From: Saprospiraceae bacterium
GTDB taxonomy: Bacteria > Bacteroidota > Bacteroidia > Chitinophagales > Saprospiraceae
Direction of reading: 5' to 3'
Length of the DNA stretch: 38,772 nt
Assembly: GCA_027486765.1 (NCBI GenBank)
Contig: JAIXOO010000299.1
Span: forward strand, 1-38,772
Shown here piece by piece: positions 11,194 through 20,161 of the stretch. Every line of letters starts with the position of its first letter. Within the stretch, counting starts at the first letter, position 1. The notes beneath the pieces were generated by a model that did no database searches, was not told where the DNA came from, and was given only the letters and a program-made list of their open reading frames with translations. The position numbers were made by a program, and so were the translations under genes.

Positions 11194-13416
11194 ATGAAAA
11201 ATTTCTTATTCTCCTTCTTTTTTTTGGCACAAAGCATACTTTGCTTCTCGCAAAGCAAACCCGCTTATTGCAGTAAAATAGTCTTGCAGGACAGTCTCGA
11301 AATTTCCCTTTTTTCACCAGATATGTTCCGCTTTCGCAAGTCACATCTACAGGGTGAACGTTTTCCGGCCAAGTATGAAATCCCTTTTGTAATTGGAAAA
11401 ACTACCCCCTGGGCAGCAGTGAAATTTACCCACAGGGAAGACAAAAATTACTACTACATCCAAACCGATAGCGTGCAGATTCGCCTCGCCAAACGAGGAT
11501 TGGACTGGACGATCTGGAACCTTAAAAAACAACAAATCTATCCTTCGAATGGCCCGGTTTACGGCATGTTTAAGGATGGTTATACGGTATTTGACAATGT
11601 AAGTGCCTTTAATCAGCCATCCAAAATCAATCGTTTCAGTCATTGGTTTTACAGCCACGACACCGGGCGTTATACCGATGTATACCAGGAAGAAGACCTG
11701 ATTGAAGACACTTACTTCATTCATGGACCGGATTATCCCCGTTTGTTTGCTCAACTGAACGAGTTGATCGGCCCTGAACCACTTTTGCCCAAAAAAGCCT
11801 ACGGATTTCTACAAACGCAGCACTTGAGTTGCCAGGGCAACCAGGAACAGCTGATGGAGGTTGCACGCCAATTCAGAGCAAAAAAAATTCCACTCGATTA
11901 CCTGATCCTGGATTTTGAATGGGGTGATGCTTGTGATGGAGACCAAGAAATTACCTGGGGCGGGAGTCTGGATTGGAGCAAAAACTATACAAGCCCATTG
12001 AGTCCTGCGGAAATGATCCAGGAGCTCAAAAAAATGAACATCGATCTGATGCTAATTCACCACAGTGCTGGTGATTTTAAAAACCGCAAGCACCAGGGTT
12101 GGACCGAGAGCCTTTATGACGAAAAAACCTGGTGGGACAAATACCAGCAAAAACTGGAAATGGGCATCCGTGGCACCTGGCAGGATACCCGCATCAATGA
12201 CATCACCGATAGCTATATTTATCGGCGGACCCAGGATTTTTATGGCGAAAACCAAAGGGTGCTTTTTCTGGGCTGCCGAAAAGTGATGTCGCTCAACCCC
12301 TGGGATTTTCGCTTCAGTACCATGCCTACCGAAAACCTGATCGGGGCCCGTCGTTATCCTTTTCATTGGACCGAGGATTGTTCTTTTTCCTGGAACGAAA
12401 TGGCTTTTCAGCTCAAAGCCATCAACAATACCGACGGCCCGATGAGTGGCTATTCTTACCTGACATCCGATGTCATTGGCTCCAACTGGAAAATTCAGGC
12501 CCGCTGGCAGCAGTTCACGGCTCTGAGTGCCCTGGCTCGCTCACACAACTCAAAACCCTGGAGCGGGAACGTCGACCTGTTTGATTTTACCAACAAAATC
12601 CGCATTACCGGACGGGACTCGGTGCAGATCAAAAAACAAAGCGAAACCCTACAAACCGAAACGGCTGAGGCTAGCATTCGCAAATACCTGCAATTGCGGT
12701 ATCAGTTGTTGCCCTACCTGTACTCCTATGCTTTACACAATTATCAGACGGGTTTCCCGATTACACGTCCGCTGTTGTTGGCATTTCCGCAGGATTACAT
12801 TTGTTCATCCGATACCTGGCCCCATCAGTTTATGTTAGGCGACTACCTGTTGATCGCGCCAGTATACGGTGATTTTCAAAGCATGGAAATATACCTGCCC
12901 AAAGGGCACGACTGGATCGACTTTGAGAGCAAGGAGGAATTTAAGGACGGCGGCATCATTACATACAACACCCAGGACATCAATAAACTGCCTATTTTTA
13001 TCAAAAAGGGAGCAATTATCCCCCAGGGGCAAGCCCGCGAATGGATTGATAGCGCGGAACCGGATAGCCTGAAGCTGGAGATTTTTCCAGCCAGATTCCG
13101 TTCTTCCTTTACCCTATTGGAAGACGATGGTGAAAGCATGCAATACCAAAAAGGCGCCTATGCCACTACGCGTATCGAATGCCAGCAAGGGGAAGGTATC
13201 GAGATCAGTATTGACGCTACACAAGGAAACTACCGGAACAAACCCAAAGAACGGCCTTATTGCCTGTGGATACACCAGATCACCCAAAAACCACAGGAAG
13301 TGCAGGCGGAGCAAGCCCAGCAACTGAAATGGACTTATGATGAAAGGCATCAAAGGCTGGAGGTACAATTCATCAAATCGACTGATCTCAAAACCCGGAT
13401 CAACATCAAGCCCTAA
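11194..13416 (+). CDS. GH31 alpha-glycosidase with a diverged nucleophile motif, exported
   Basis: Start ATG 11194 gives a signal peptide (MKNFLFSFFFLAQSILCFSQ); the frame extends to 11158 but would overlap the GH2 gene and spoil the signal. The 740-aa protein has the GH31 N-terminal beta-sandwich, a TIM barrel and C-terminal beta domains. Family landmarks are LDYLILDFEWGD (start of the barrel), RRYPFHWTEDCSFSW (acid/base D395), SGYSYLTSDVIG, and LRYQLLPYLYSYA. The nucleophile strand reads GTWQDTRIND: the aspartate (D331) is kept, but the usual W-x-D-M-N-E consensus is lost after it. The family hydrolyses alpha-glucosides, alpha-xylosides or alpha-galactosides with retention. The change suggests an unusual substrate; alpha-1,2-glucosyl-galactose is a hypothesis. 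Gap to the next gene is 6 bp. Confidence 0.9.
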   Translation: MKNFLFSFFFLAQSILCFSQSKPAYCSKIVLQDSLEISLFSPDMFRFRKSHLQGERFPAKYEIPFVIGKTTPWAAVKFTHREDKNYYYIQTDSVQIRLAKRGLDWTIWNLKKQQIYPSNGPVYGMFKDGYTVFDNVSAFNQPSKINRFSHWFYSHDTGRYTDVYQEEDLIEDTYFIHGPDYPRLFAQLNELIGPEPLLPKKAYGFLQTQHLSCQGNQEQLMEVARQFRAKKIPLDYLILDFEWGDACDGDQEITWGGSLDWSKNYTSPLSPAEMIQELKKMNIDLMLIHHSAGDFKNRKHQGWTESLYDEKTWWDKYQQKLEMGIRGTWQDTRINDITDSYIYRRTQDFYGENQRVLFLGCRKVMSLNPWDFRFSTMPTENLIGARRYPFHWTEDCSFSWNEMAFQLKAINNTDGPMSGYSYLTSDVIGSNWKIQARWQQFTALSALARSHNSKPWSGNVDLFDFTNKIRITGRDSVQIKKQSETLQTETAEASIRKYLQLRYQLLPYLYSYALHNYQTGFPITRPLLLAFPQDYICSSDTWPHQFMLGDYLLIAPVYGDFQSMEIYLPKGHDWIDFESKEEFKDGGIITYNTQDINKLPIFIKKGAIIPQGQAREWIDSAEPDSLKLEIFPARFRSSFTLLEDDGESMQYQKGAYATTRIECQQGEGIEISIDATQGNYRNKPKERPYCLWIHQITQKPQEVQAEQAQQLKWTYDERHQRLEVQFIKSTDLKTRINIKP

Positions 13417-13422
13417 ACCGCC

Positions 13423-15723
13423 ATGACTTTTTCTGAATCAATGGTTGCAGCACTGGTTAGAAGGCATTACGGAATGGATGTTCAGGTAAAGGCCCTTTCG
13501 GGTTACGACGAACTCAATTATGTCTTGCAATGCAGTACCGGACATCGTTACATTTTGAAAATTGCAAGTGAAGACCAGGACCTGCACTTTTTGGAGGGGC
13601 AAGTGAAAATTGTTCAGTTTTTGGCTCAAAGTGAACTGGCCGACCGTTTTCAGCATTACATCCTGAATACTGCGGGGCAAGCACTGACTACCTTGCAATT
13701 GGCCGGAAAAACCTATTACCTTCGCTTATTGTCTTTTCTGGAAGGCACTTTTTGGGTGGATGCGCAACACAGAACTCCTGAATTGCGCCACAGCCTGGGC
13801 CATTTTTTAGGCAAAATGGATGTTGTGCTGCGGGATTTTTCCCATCCTGCGCTGCATCGCCATTACACCTGGGACATTCGCAATACCCTGGATGCCTGGA
13901 ACCAGGTACATTGCATCACCAACCACGAAAAAAGGCGGATAGCCAGTTATTTTCTGCTGCAATATGAACAAAGAGTAGCGCCACTGGCCAGCACTTTGCG
14001 GCAGGTCTACGCCCACAACGACGCCAATGATTACAATTTATTGGTAGATGGGAACCATGTATGTGGGTTGATTGATTTTGGCGACATGGTGTATACAGCC
14101 CAAATCAACAATCTTGCCGTAGCTTGCACCTATGCCATGTTGGGAGAAAAAGACCCCCTGGCCTGTGCCAGCCAGGTCGTTGCAGCTTATCACAGGGTAA
14201 ACCCGCTTTTGGAGCAAGAACTGGATTTGCTATACTATCTCATTGCTGGTCGACTGTGCATCAGTGTAACCCAATCTGCATTTCAAGCTACCCAACAAAG
14301 TGACAACCTCCATCATTTCATCACGGAGGCTCCGGCCTGGAACCTGCTTTTTCAACTTATCCGCATCAATCCCTTATTGGCTCAACATACTTTTCGGCTT
14401 GCTTGCGGCAATGCTGGACTGATTCCTGAACAACCTGAGCACGAAACCTTGTTGGCTGATCGCGCTACCTATATTGGCCGCAACCTGAGCCTGGCATATC
14501 ACCACAAGCTTAAAATCATCCAGGGCGCTTTTCAGTATTTGTACGACGACCGGGGGCATACCTACGTTGATTGTGTGAACAACCCCTCACACGTAGGGCA
14601 TTGTCATCCTGTGGTGGTCAAACGGATGCAAAAACAATTGGCCACCCTCAATACCAATTCCCGCTATTTGCATGACACCATACTGGCCTACGCCAAAAAA
14701 CTGACCGACACCTTGCCTCCATCCCTGCGGGTATGCTATTTCTGCAACAGTGGAAGTGAGGCGAACGACCTGGCCATTCGGATGAGCCGACATTTTACCC
14801 GTCAAGAAGATGTCATCGTCCTGGATCATGCGTATCATGGTACCTCGACTTTGACCATGGATTTGAGTCCTTATAAATTTGATGGAAAAGGTGGGACAGG
14901 AAAGAAACCCTGGGTACACAAAACCCTTAGTCCTGACTTGATCAGAGGCCCCTATAAGTATGAAGATAGGGATGCTGGCCTTAAATATGCAGCAGCTGTT
15001 CAACGCATCATCCATGACCTGGCCGCCAGCAACAAACGCCCTGCCGCATTTATCTGTGAAACACTCCTGGGGGTAGGTGGGCAGTGGCCCCTTCCCGAGG
15101 GGTATTTAGGCCAAGTGTATCGCCATGTACGAGAAGCTGGTGGTGTGTGTATTGCCGATGAAGTCCAAGTGGGCTTTGGGCGGGTTGGAGACGCTTTTTG
15201 GGGCTTTCAATTGCAAGAAGTAGTGCCAGATATTGTTGTGATGGGCAAACCTATTGGCAACGGCCACCCCTTGGCGGTGGTAGTGGTCACTGAAGAAATT
15301 GCCTCCGCGTTTAACAATGGCATGGAATATTTCAATACTTATGGAGGCAATCCTGTTTCGATGGAAGCCGGGCTTGCAGTATTGGAGGTCATTCACGAAG
15401 AAGGAATGCAGGCTCATGCCCAACAGGTCGGGCAGTTCTTATTGGAGGGCCTCAGGCATTTAAAGCAACATTTTCCGATCATAGCTGACGTTCGAGGCCG
15501 AGGTTTATTTATCGGAGTAGAGCTGATCAAAGATTCATCCTCATTGGAGCCGGCTTTAGCGGAGATTGATTGGATTGTGGAATATGTGAAGACCAAAGGA
15601 TACCTGCTAAGTACTGACGGCCCTCTGCACAACGTATTAAAAATAAAGCCGCCAATGACTTTTAGTCAGCAAAATGCGGAGGAGCTGTTGGTGAGCTTGG
15701 AAGAGGCTTTGAGCCATTTTTGA
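13423..15723 (+). CDS. fused APH-type kinase and class-III PLP phospho-lyase (HYKK-PHYKPL-like)
   Basis: This is a two-domain cytoplasmic enzyme of 766 aa with no signal peptide. Residues about 1-330 form an aminoglycoside-phosphotransferase-fold kinase: nucleotide lobe ([17 protein letters not shown]), catalytic loop [10 protein letters not shown] with D200, and metal-binding D218 in IDFGDMVY. Residues about 340-766 are a class-III aminotransferase-fold enzyme: [33 protein letters not shown] (D579), PLP lysine K609 in [12 protein letters not shown], and [12 protein letters not shown]. This subgroup contains the human ammonia phospho-lyases ETNPPL and PHYKPL, and the kinase resembles hydroxylysine kinase HYKK. 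The likely pair of reactions is phosphorylation of 5-hydroxylysine (or ethanolamine), then elimination of phosphate and ammonia to a semialdehyde. It is the last gene of the SusCD/GH2/GH31 operon. Substrate is inferred, fold is clear. Confidence 0.88.
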   Translation: MTFSESMVAALVRRHYGMDVQVKALSGYDELNYVLQCSTGHRYILKIASEDQDLHFLEGQVKIVQFLAQSELADRFQHYILNTAGQALTTLQLAGKTYYLRLLSFLEGTFWVDAQHRTPELRHSLGHFLGKMDVVLRDFSHPALHRHYTWDIRNTLDAWNQVHCITNHEKRRIASYFLLQYEQRVAPLASTLRQVYAHNDANDYNLLVDGNHVCGLIDFGDMVYTAQINNLAVACTYAMLGEKDPLACASQVVAAYHRVNPLLEQELDLLYYLIAGRLCISVTQSAFQATQQSDNLHHFITEAPAWNLLFQLIRINPLLAQHTFRLACGNAGLIPEQPEHETLLADRATYIGRNLSLAYHHKLKIIQGAFQYLYDDRGHTYVDCVNNPSHVGHCHPVVVKRMQKQLATLNTNSRYLHDTILAYAKKLTDTLPPSLRVCYFCNSGSEANDLAIRMSRHFTRQEDVIVLDHAYHGTSTLTMDLSPYKFDGKGGTGKKPWVHKTLSPDLIRGPYKYEDRDAGLKYAAAVQRIIHDLAASNKRPAAFICETLLGVGGQWPLPEGYLGQVYRHVREAGGVCIADEVQVGFGRVGDAFWGFQLQEVVPDIVVMGKPIGNGHPLAVVVVTEEIASAFNNGMEYFNTYGGNPVSMEAGLAVLEVIHEEGMQAHAQQVGQFLLEGLRHLKQHFPIIADVRGRGLFIGVELIKDSSSLEPALAEIDWIVEYVKTKGYLLSTDGPLHNVLKIKPPMTFSQQNAEELLVSLEEALSHF

Positions 15724-15830
15724 AACTGTTAGTTCCGCATTTTCAAACGTCAAAAGTGGTTTGAATATCCGCTTTGAGTTGGCAAAAATAGATCCGAAAA
15801 ACTTTATTGACTTTGATTAACAACTTACCG

Positions 15831-18125
15831 ATGAATAAGCAAATCTTTATTACAGCTCTGTGGGCGGCCTCAATGGTTCATAACTTATCTGCACAGTCTG
15901 AGTATGTTAATCTATTTATCGGAGCTAGTACAAATATGGAAAAAGCGGGTGCTGCCCACGGCTTGGGAAAAACTTTTCCGGGAGCTACAACTCCTTTTGG
16001 TCTGGTACAGGTGAGCCCCAATACCATTACTGGAGGGGACAATGGACCTGGCTACAGTTACGAACATACTCACATAGAGGGATTTGCTTTCACCCAAATG
16101 AGTGGCATTGGCTGGTATGGTGATTTAGGCAATTTTTTGGTGACCCCCACTACTGGCCCCTTAAAAACTGCTTCAGGCAATGCTCTACCTTCTGGACAAG
16201 GATATAAATCTGCTTACTCCAAGGCGGATGAGATTGCAAAAGCAGGTTATTATTCAACTATACTTTCCGACTACAAGATAAAAGTTGAAGCCACTGCGGC
16301 ACCCCATAGTGGAATGCTGCGGTTTACTTACCCCAAGCACAATGCTTCACGGATTCAAATTGATTTGGCTCGCAGGGTTGGAGGAACCGCTGTAGAGCAG
16401 TATGTCAAAGTAGTTGGTAATCGGGCAATTCAAGGTTGGATGAAATGTACTCCTGATGGAGGTGGCTGGGGGAATGGGGATGGTCAACCAAACTATACCG
16501 TATTTTTTTATGCTGAATTCAGCAAGCCGCTAAAAAATTTTGGGGTCTGGAGTGCAGAAATTCCTTCGCACTGGACACGCAAACGTGAAGACATTGAAAG
16601 CGCTGGTTATCAGGAAATAGTGAGTAATTCTCGTGTTTATAAAGGCCAGTCTGAGTTCACAGGGAAACACATCGGGTTTTATACAGAATTTTCAACTAAA
16701 GCATCTGAGCAAGTATCCGTCAAGGTTGGAATTTCATTTGTAAGTATGGATGGTGCTTATCGAAATCTACATGCAGAAATAAACGATTTTGATTTTGATG
16801 CAGTAAAAAAACGTGCCGCTCAACTTTGGGATAAAGCGCTCCATAAAATGGAAATTAAAGGTGGTACTCCTGATGAAAGGGCGATTTTTTATACAGCCTT
16901 ATATCATACCATGATTGACCCACGCTGTTTCACCGATGTGGATGGTAGTTACCCTGGAGGAGATGGAAAAATTCATGTCACCAATAAATTTGTCAAACGA
17001 ACAATTTTTAGCGGCTGGGACGTTTTCAGGAGTCAATTCCCGCTCCAGAATATCATTAACCCTAGTGTGGTAAATGATATGATCAATTCTTTGGTGGAGC
17101 TAGCAGATGAAAGCGGGAAAGGTTATTTGGAACGGTGGGAATTTTTGAATGCGTATAGTGGATGCATGTTAGGCAACCCTGCTGTATCAGTTATGGTAGA
17201 TGCTTACAACAAAGGGATTAGAGATTTTGATATTCAAAAGGGCTATACTTACGCTAAAGCTACTTGTGAAAAATTTGGAAACACCAATGGCTATTCCAAA
17301 TCAATATCGTCCACACTGGAACACGCTTATTTTGAATGGTGCCTGGCCTCTTTCGCTGATAGTTTAAATAAAAAAGAGGATGCAGCTGAATATTTAAAAC
17401 GTTCTAAATCCTATCAGAATATTTTTGATCCATCGGTTGGGTGGTTCAGGTGGAAGAAACCCGATGGAAACTGGCACCCTTGGCCTGAACAAGGCAGGTT
17501 ACAGCAAGATTATGGCTGTGTTGAAAGCAATCCCTATCAGCAAGGTTGGTTTGTACCTCATGACATCAATGGCTTGGCGGAATTGCTCGGAGGCCAGGAC
17601 AAAATGTTGGCAGATTTGGAAAGCTTTTTCCAAAAAGTACCTCATTCCATGCTTTGGAATAATTATTACAATCACGCTAATGAGCCAGTACATCATGTAC
17701 CTTTTATGTTTAACCGCCTTGGTGCTCCTTGGCATACCCAATACTGGACCCGTCAGATTTGCCAAGCTGCATATCACAATTCAGTTGAAGGCCTGGTGGG
17801 CAACGAAGACGTTGGGCAGATGTCAGCTTGGTATGTACTCGCTGCTGCAGGATTTCATCCGGTTTGCCCAGGTGATAACCGCTACGAATTAACCAGCCCA
17901 GTATTTGATGAAATTATTATTCGTTTAGATGCCAAATACAGTTCTGGTAAGACTTTCACCATTCGAGCCCTGAACAATTCACCTGAAAACCGCTATATCC
18001 AATCAGCAACACTGAACGGTAAGGAGCATCCTCTTTGCTTTCTCACACATAAACAATTGAGTGAAGGTGGAGTATTGGAGTTGACTATGGGGCCTCAACC
18101 AAATAAATCTTGGGGCAGTAGGTGA
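15831..18125 (+). CDS. GH92 exo-alpha-mannosidase, exported
   Basis: ATG 15831 is chosen because it starts a signal peptide (MNKQIFITALWAASMVHNLSA); the upstream TTG at 15807 is weaker. The 764-aa protein has the GH92 signatures: GKTFPGATTPFGLVQVSPNT, GYSYEHTHIEGFAFTQMSG, WDVFRSQFPLQNIINPSVV, the acid-containing SSTLEHAYFEWCLA (E497), PHDINGLAELLGG, and NEDVGQMSAWYVLAAAGFHP with acidic residues in the base position. GH92 enzymes are Ca2+-dependent inverting alpha-mannosidases that trim N-glycans and other mannosides in Bacteroidota. It follows the fusion gene by 107 bp, so it could have its own promoter. Its codons look more A+T-rich than those of the preceding operon. It suggests glycoprotein-derived substrates. 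Confidence 0.92.
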   Translation: MNKQIFITALWAASMVHNLSAQSEYVNLFIGASTNMEKAGAAHGLGKTFPGATTPFGLVQVSPNTITGGDNGPGYSYEHTHIEGFAFTQMSGIGWYGDLGNFLVTPTTGPLKTASGNALPSGQGYKSAYSKADEIAKAGYYSTILSDYKIKVEATAAPHSGMLRFTYPKHNASRIQIDLARRVGGTAVEQYVKVVGNRAIQGWMKCTPDGGGWGNGDGQPNYTVFFYAEFSKPLKNFGVWSAEIPSHWTRKREDIESAGYQEIVSNSRVYKGQSEFTGKHIGFYTEFSTKASEQVSVKVGISFVSMDGAYRNLHAEINDFDFDAVKKRAAQLWDKALHKMEIKGGTPDERAIFYTALYHTMIDPRCFTDVDGSYPGGDGKIHVTNKFVKRTIFSGWDVFRSQFPLQNIINPSVVNDMINSLVELADESGKGYLERWEFLNAYSGCMLGNPAVSVMVDAYNKGIRDFDIQKGYTYAKATCEKFGNTNGYSKSISSTLEHAYFEWCLASFADSLNKKEDAAEYLKRSKSYQNIFDPSVGWFRWKKPDGNWHPWPEQGRLQQDYGCVESNPYQQGWFVPHDINGLAELLGGQDKMLADLESFFQKVPHSMLWNNYYNHANEPVHHVPFMFNRLGAPWHTQYWTRQICQAAYHNSVEGLVGNEDVGQMSAWYVLAAAGFHPVCPGDNRYELTSPVFDEIIIRLDAKYSSGKTFTIRALNNSPENRYIQSATLNGKEHPLCFLTHKQLSEGGVLELTMGPQPNKSWGSR

Positions 18126-18247
18126 TCAACAGCACTTTTCTTGTATCATCCTGTTTTTTCCTGAATAAATGGGGGGTTGTCACTTTATTTCAGGGCTTTA
18201 GAAAAAAAAAATCGGATGCTCGAAGCTTTCACTCACCTTTGTAGCAA

Positions 18248-18763
18248 ATGAGTCCGATGTATACTCATGACGCAATTTTTTACACCGTTCAGGCAGAACC
18301 TGCCTGGGAAGCAGCCCTTAGAAATGAAAACTTAGGTGGGAGTTTCACCTATGTTAGCCCTGACTTTAAGGAAGCCTATCAGTGGATGAGGCAACAGATG
18401 TCGCTCCGTTTACCACAATACAATGGGGGGTATCCGATTTGGGTGTGGCCTGATTGCCCTACATGGAAAGATGGCTCTTATGGCCATTCTCAAGACCTGG
18501 TGCTGATTGAAGTGAAATTACCAATGCATCGGGTTTTGCTCTCTGATTTTCAATCCTGGCATGCAGTATTAAACAAGTTTCCTGTCCTGGCCCATCCACA
18601 GGAGCGGATTGATATGAAGGCGAGTTGGGAGCGGATTTTCGACTTCGAATTTCTTGAAGCTGCTCCGGAATGGGGTGAAGTAGAACCCCAGGGCGTTGTT
18701 GAATCAATCACTCTTCATGAAATAGTTTCTGTGGAAAATTTTTCTGGAGAACAGATTTTTTAA
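18248..18763 (+). CDS. DUF3841-family protein
   Basis: The 171-aa protein matches the DUF3841 pattern: an N-terminal YTVQAEPAWEAAL segment, FKEAYQWMRQQMSLRLPQY followed by GYPIWVWPDCP, then VKLPMHRVLLSDFQSWHAVL and KASWERIFDFEF near residue 125. Members are small soluble proteins of unknown function found scattered in bacteria. There is no signal peptide or membrane helix, so it should be cytoplasmic. It is followed after 16 bp by the membrane alpha/beta hydrolase and is probably co-transcribed with it; this neighbour gives no functional clue that I can defend. Confidence 0.8.
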   Translation: MSPMYTHDAIFYTVQAEPAWEAALRNENLGGSFTYVSPDFKEAYQWMRQQMSLRLPQYNGGYPIWVWPDCPTWKDGSYGHSQDLVLIEVKLPMHRVLLSDFQSWHAVLNKFPVLAHPQERIDMKASWERIFDFEFLEAAPEWGEVEPQGVVESITLHEIVSVENFSGEQIF

Positions 18764-18779
18764 CCCAAATCTTATAAAT

Positions 18780-20108
18780 ATGGCTGTGCTTTTTCGCCTG
18801 CTTAGGCAGCTCTTGATCACCTTATTGTTGTTTGTGATGGTTTGGAGTTGCGGCGGCTTGGGTATCTTTTTCTTGATCGGACGAGCTGGCGTAGCTTTTA
18901 CCCTAGTGGTATCCGGAACTTTGGTTGCTTTATTGGCTTATCTGGCTGTATGGAATTTACCATGGGCTTTTAGATCATTACCAGAGCGTGGCAAATGGCT
19001 AATATCGCTGTTGTGTATAGCTGGTTTTTCCATATTGACCATTGCCATTTTTGCATTCCCCATTAGAATTCCGGCTCTAAATAGGATTAAATCTTATGAA
19101 ACCTTGAATTTGTCGGAAGGAGAAAAAATTGCACTTTACCATTTCGCTCCCCCAGGAACTAGCGTTTCCGACACCCCTATTCTCTTCGTAAATGGAGGCC
19201 CAGGAGGTCCTTTATCTTCCTCAGTGGCAAAATTTCTTAGCCAATTAGCGGCCATGGGTTTTGATGTCTACACCTTTGACCATTATACGAGTGGCTATTC
19301 CCAATTGTTGGGTTACAACTTATCTTTGTTGACTATCGCTGATGAGGTGCGTAGGGTACACGAAATCATGAACCACCTTGGAACGCCTAAAACCTTTGTG
19401 TTAGGTCATTCATATGCAGGGGCATTACTCGGAAGAGTTGCTGCACAATACCCCACTCAAATCGCAAAATTGGTATTCCTTGACACCAGTCCACTTTATG
19501 ACCTGGGTAGTGGCAACTTAAAAAGCCAGGTTACCCAAGATCCTCAGCTGGCTGAATTACTGGAGGCTGATGAAGATAGCCCTGAACCAGGCAATACCAT
19601 TCCCTTTGTTGCTAATCTTTCTCTGCGCGAAAATGTGCGCGGATTGTTAATGTTGCTGATGAATGATGTGGATGGAAAGCCTGCTTTTGGCAACAACAAA
19701 GAATGGGGTTTTTATTTGGAGGCTGCTTTAGTTGCACAACTAGGTAAAAAAACTATTACAAATTCCCCCCGAAGATTCAGTGGGATTAGCGGGGTTGCTC
19801 AGCTCGTCAATGAAGACATAGCCCGTCAGCCAGATTATGCCGATGCGTTAATTAAAGCCAACACGCCTCCTGTGCTGCTTGTGCATCCTGAGAATGGAGT
19901 TGTACCTTGGCCCATTCACAAGGATTACGAAAACTTTTTTGATTCGGTTATTTTCTTGCCTGTTCCAGATGCGGAGCACGGTGTTTGGGAAAAACCACAA
20001 AATGCAAGACTGTTGAAAAAATCCATTCACGACTTCTTGTTGGGAAAAACTGATTCAACACGGTTTTACCAGGGGCGTACAGATCCTTTTCTTAAATCGG
20101 ATGATTGA
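18780..20108 (+). CDS. membrane-anchored alpha/beta hydrolase (S33 proline-iminopeptidase-like)
   Basis: The 442-aa protein has an unusual N-terminal block of about three transmembrane helices (residues about 8-35, 39-62 and 74-95). An alpha/beta-hydrolase domain follows. The oxyanion-loop motif reads FVNGGPGGPL, the nucleophile elbow is LGHSYAGALLG with S211, and the C-terminal histidine is H400 in PDAEHGVWE. The HGGPG-type loop is typical of family S33 prolyl aminopeptidases and related esterases, here with N in place of H. The catalytic domain probably faces the periplasm if the helix count is three. Substrate unknown; a peptidase acting on N-terminal proline is possible. It converges with the LytTR regulator gene, with a 53-bp gap. 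Confidence 0.78.
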   Translation: MAVLFRLLRQLLITLLLFVMVWSCGGLGIFFLIGRAGVAFTLVVSGTLVALLAYLAVWNLPWAFRSLPERGKWLISLLCIAGFSILTIAIFAFPIRIPALNRIKSYETLNLSEGEKIALYHFAPPGTSVSDTPILFVNGGPGGPLSSSVAKFLSQLAAMGFDVYTFDHYTSGYSQLLGYNLSLLTIADEVRRVHEIMNHLGTPKTFVLGHSYAGALLGRVAAQYPTQIAKLVFLDTSPLYDLGSGNLKSQVTQDPQLAELLEADEDSPEPGNTIPFVANLSLRENVRGLLMLLMNDVDGKPAFGNNKEWGFYLEAALVAQLGKKTITNSPRRFSGISGVAQLVNEDIARQPDYADALIKANTPPVLLVHPENGVVPWPIHKDYENFFDSVIFLPVPDAEHGVWEKPQNARLLKKSIHDFLLGKTDSTRFYQGRTDPFLKSDD

Positions 20109-20161
20109 AGGGGGGAAGTAAGGGGGAATTTAGATGCTGCCTTTTTGGTCGGTTAGCCCTT

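Noticed and set aside
18160-18194. Imperfect hairpin after the GH92 gene
   Set aside because: The stem has a bulge, the loop is long and no T-run follows, so it is too weak to call a terminator.
18286-18294. ACCGTTCAG, another match to the LytTR consensus
   Set aside because: It lies inside the DUF3841 coding sequence and differs from the shared TCCGTTCAT boxes; chance is likely with so loose a consensus.
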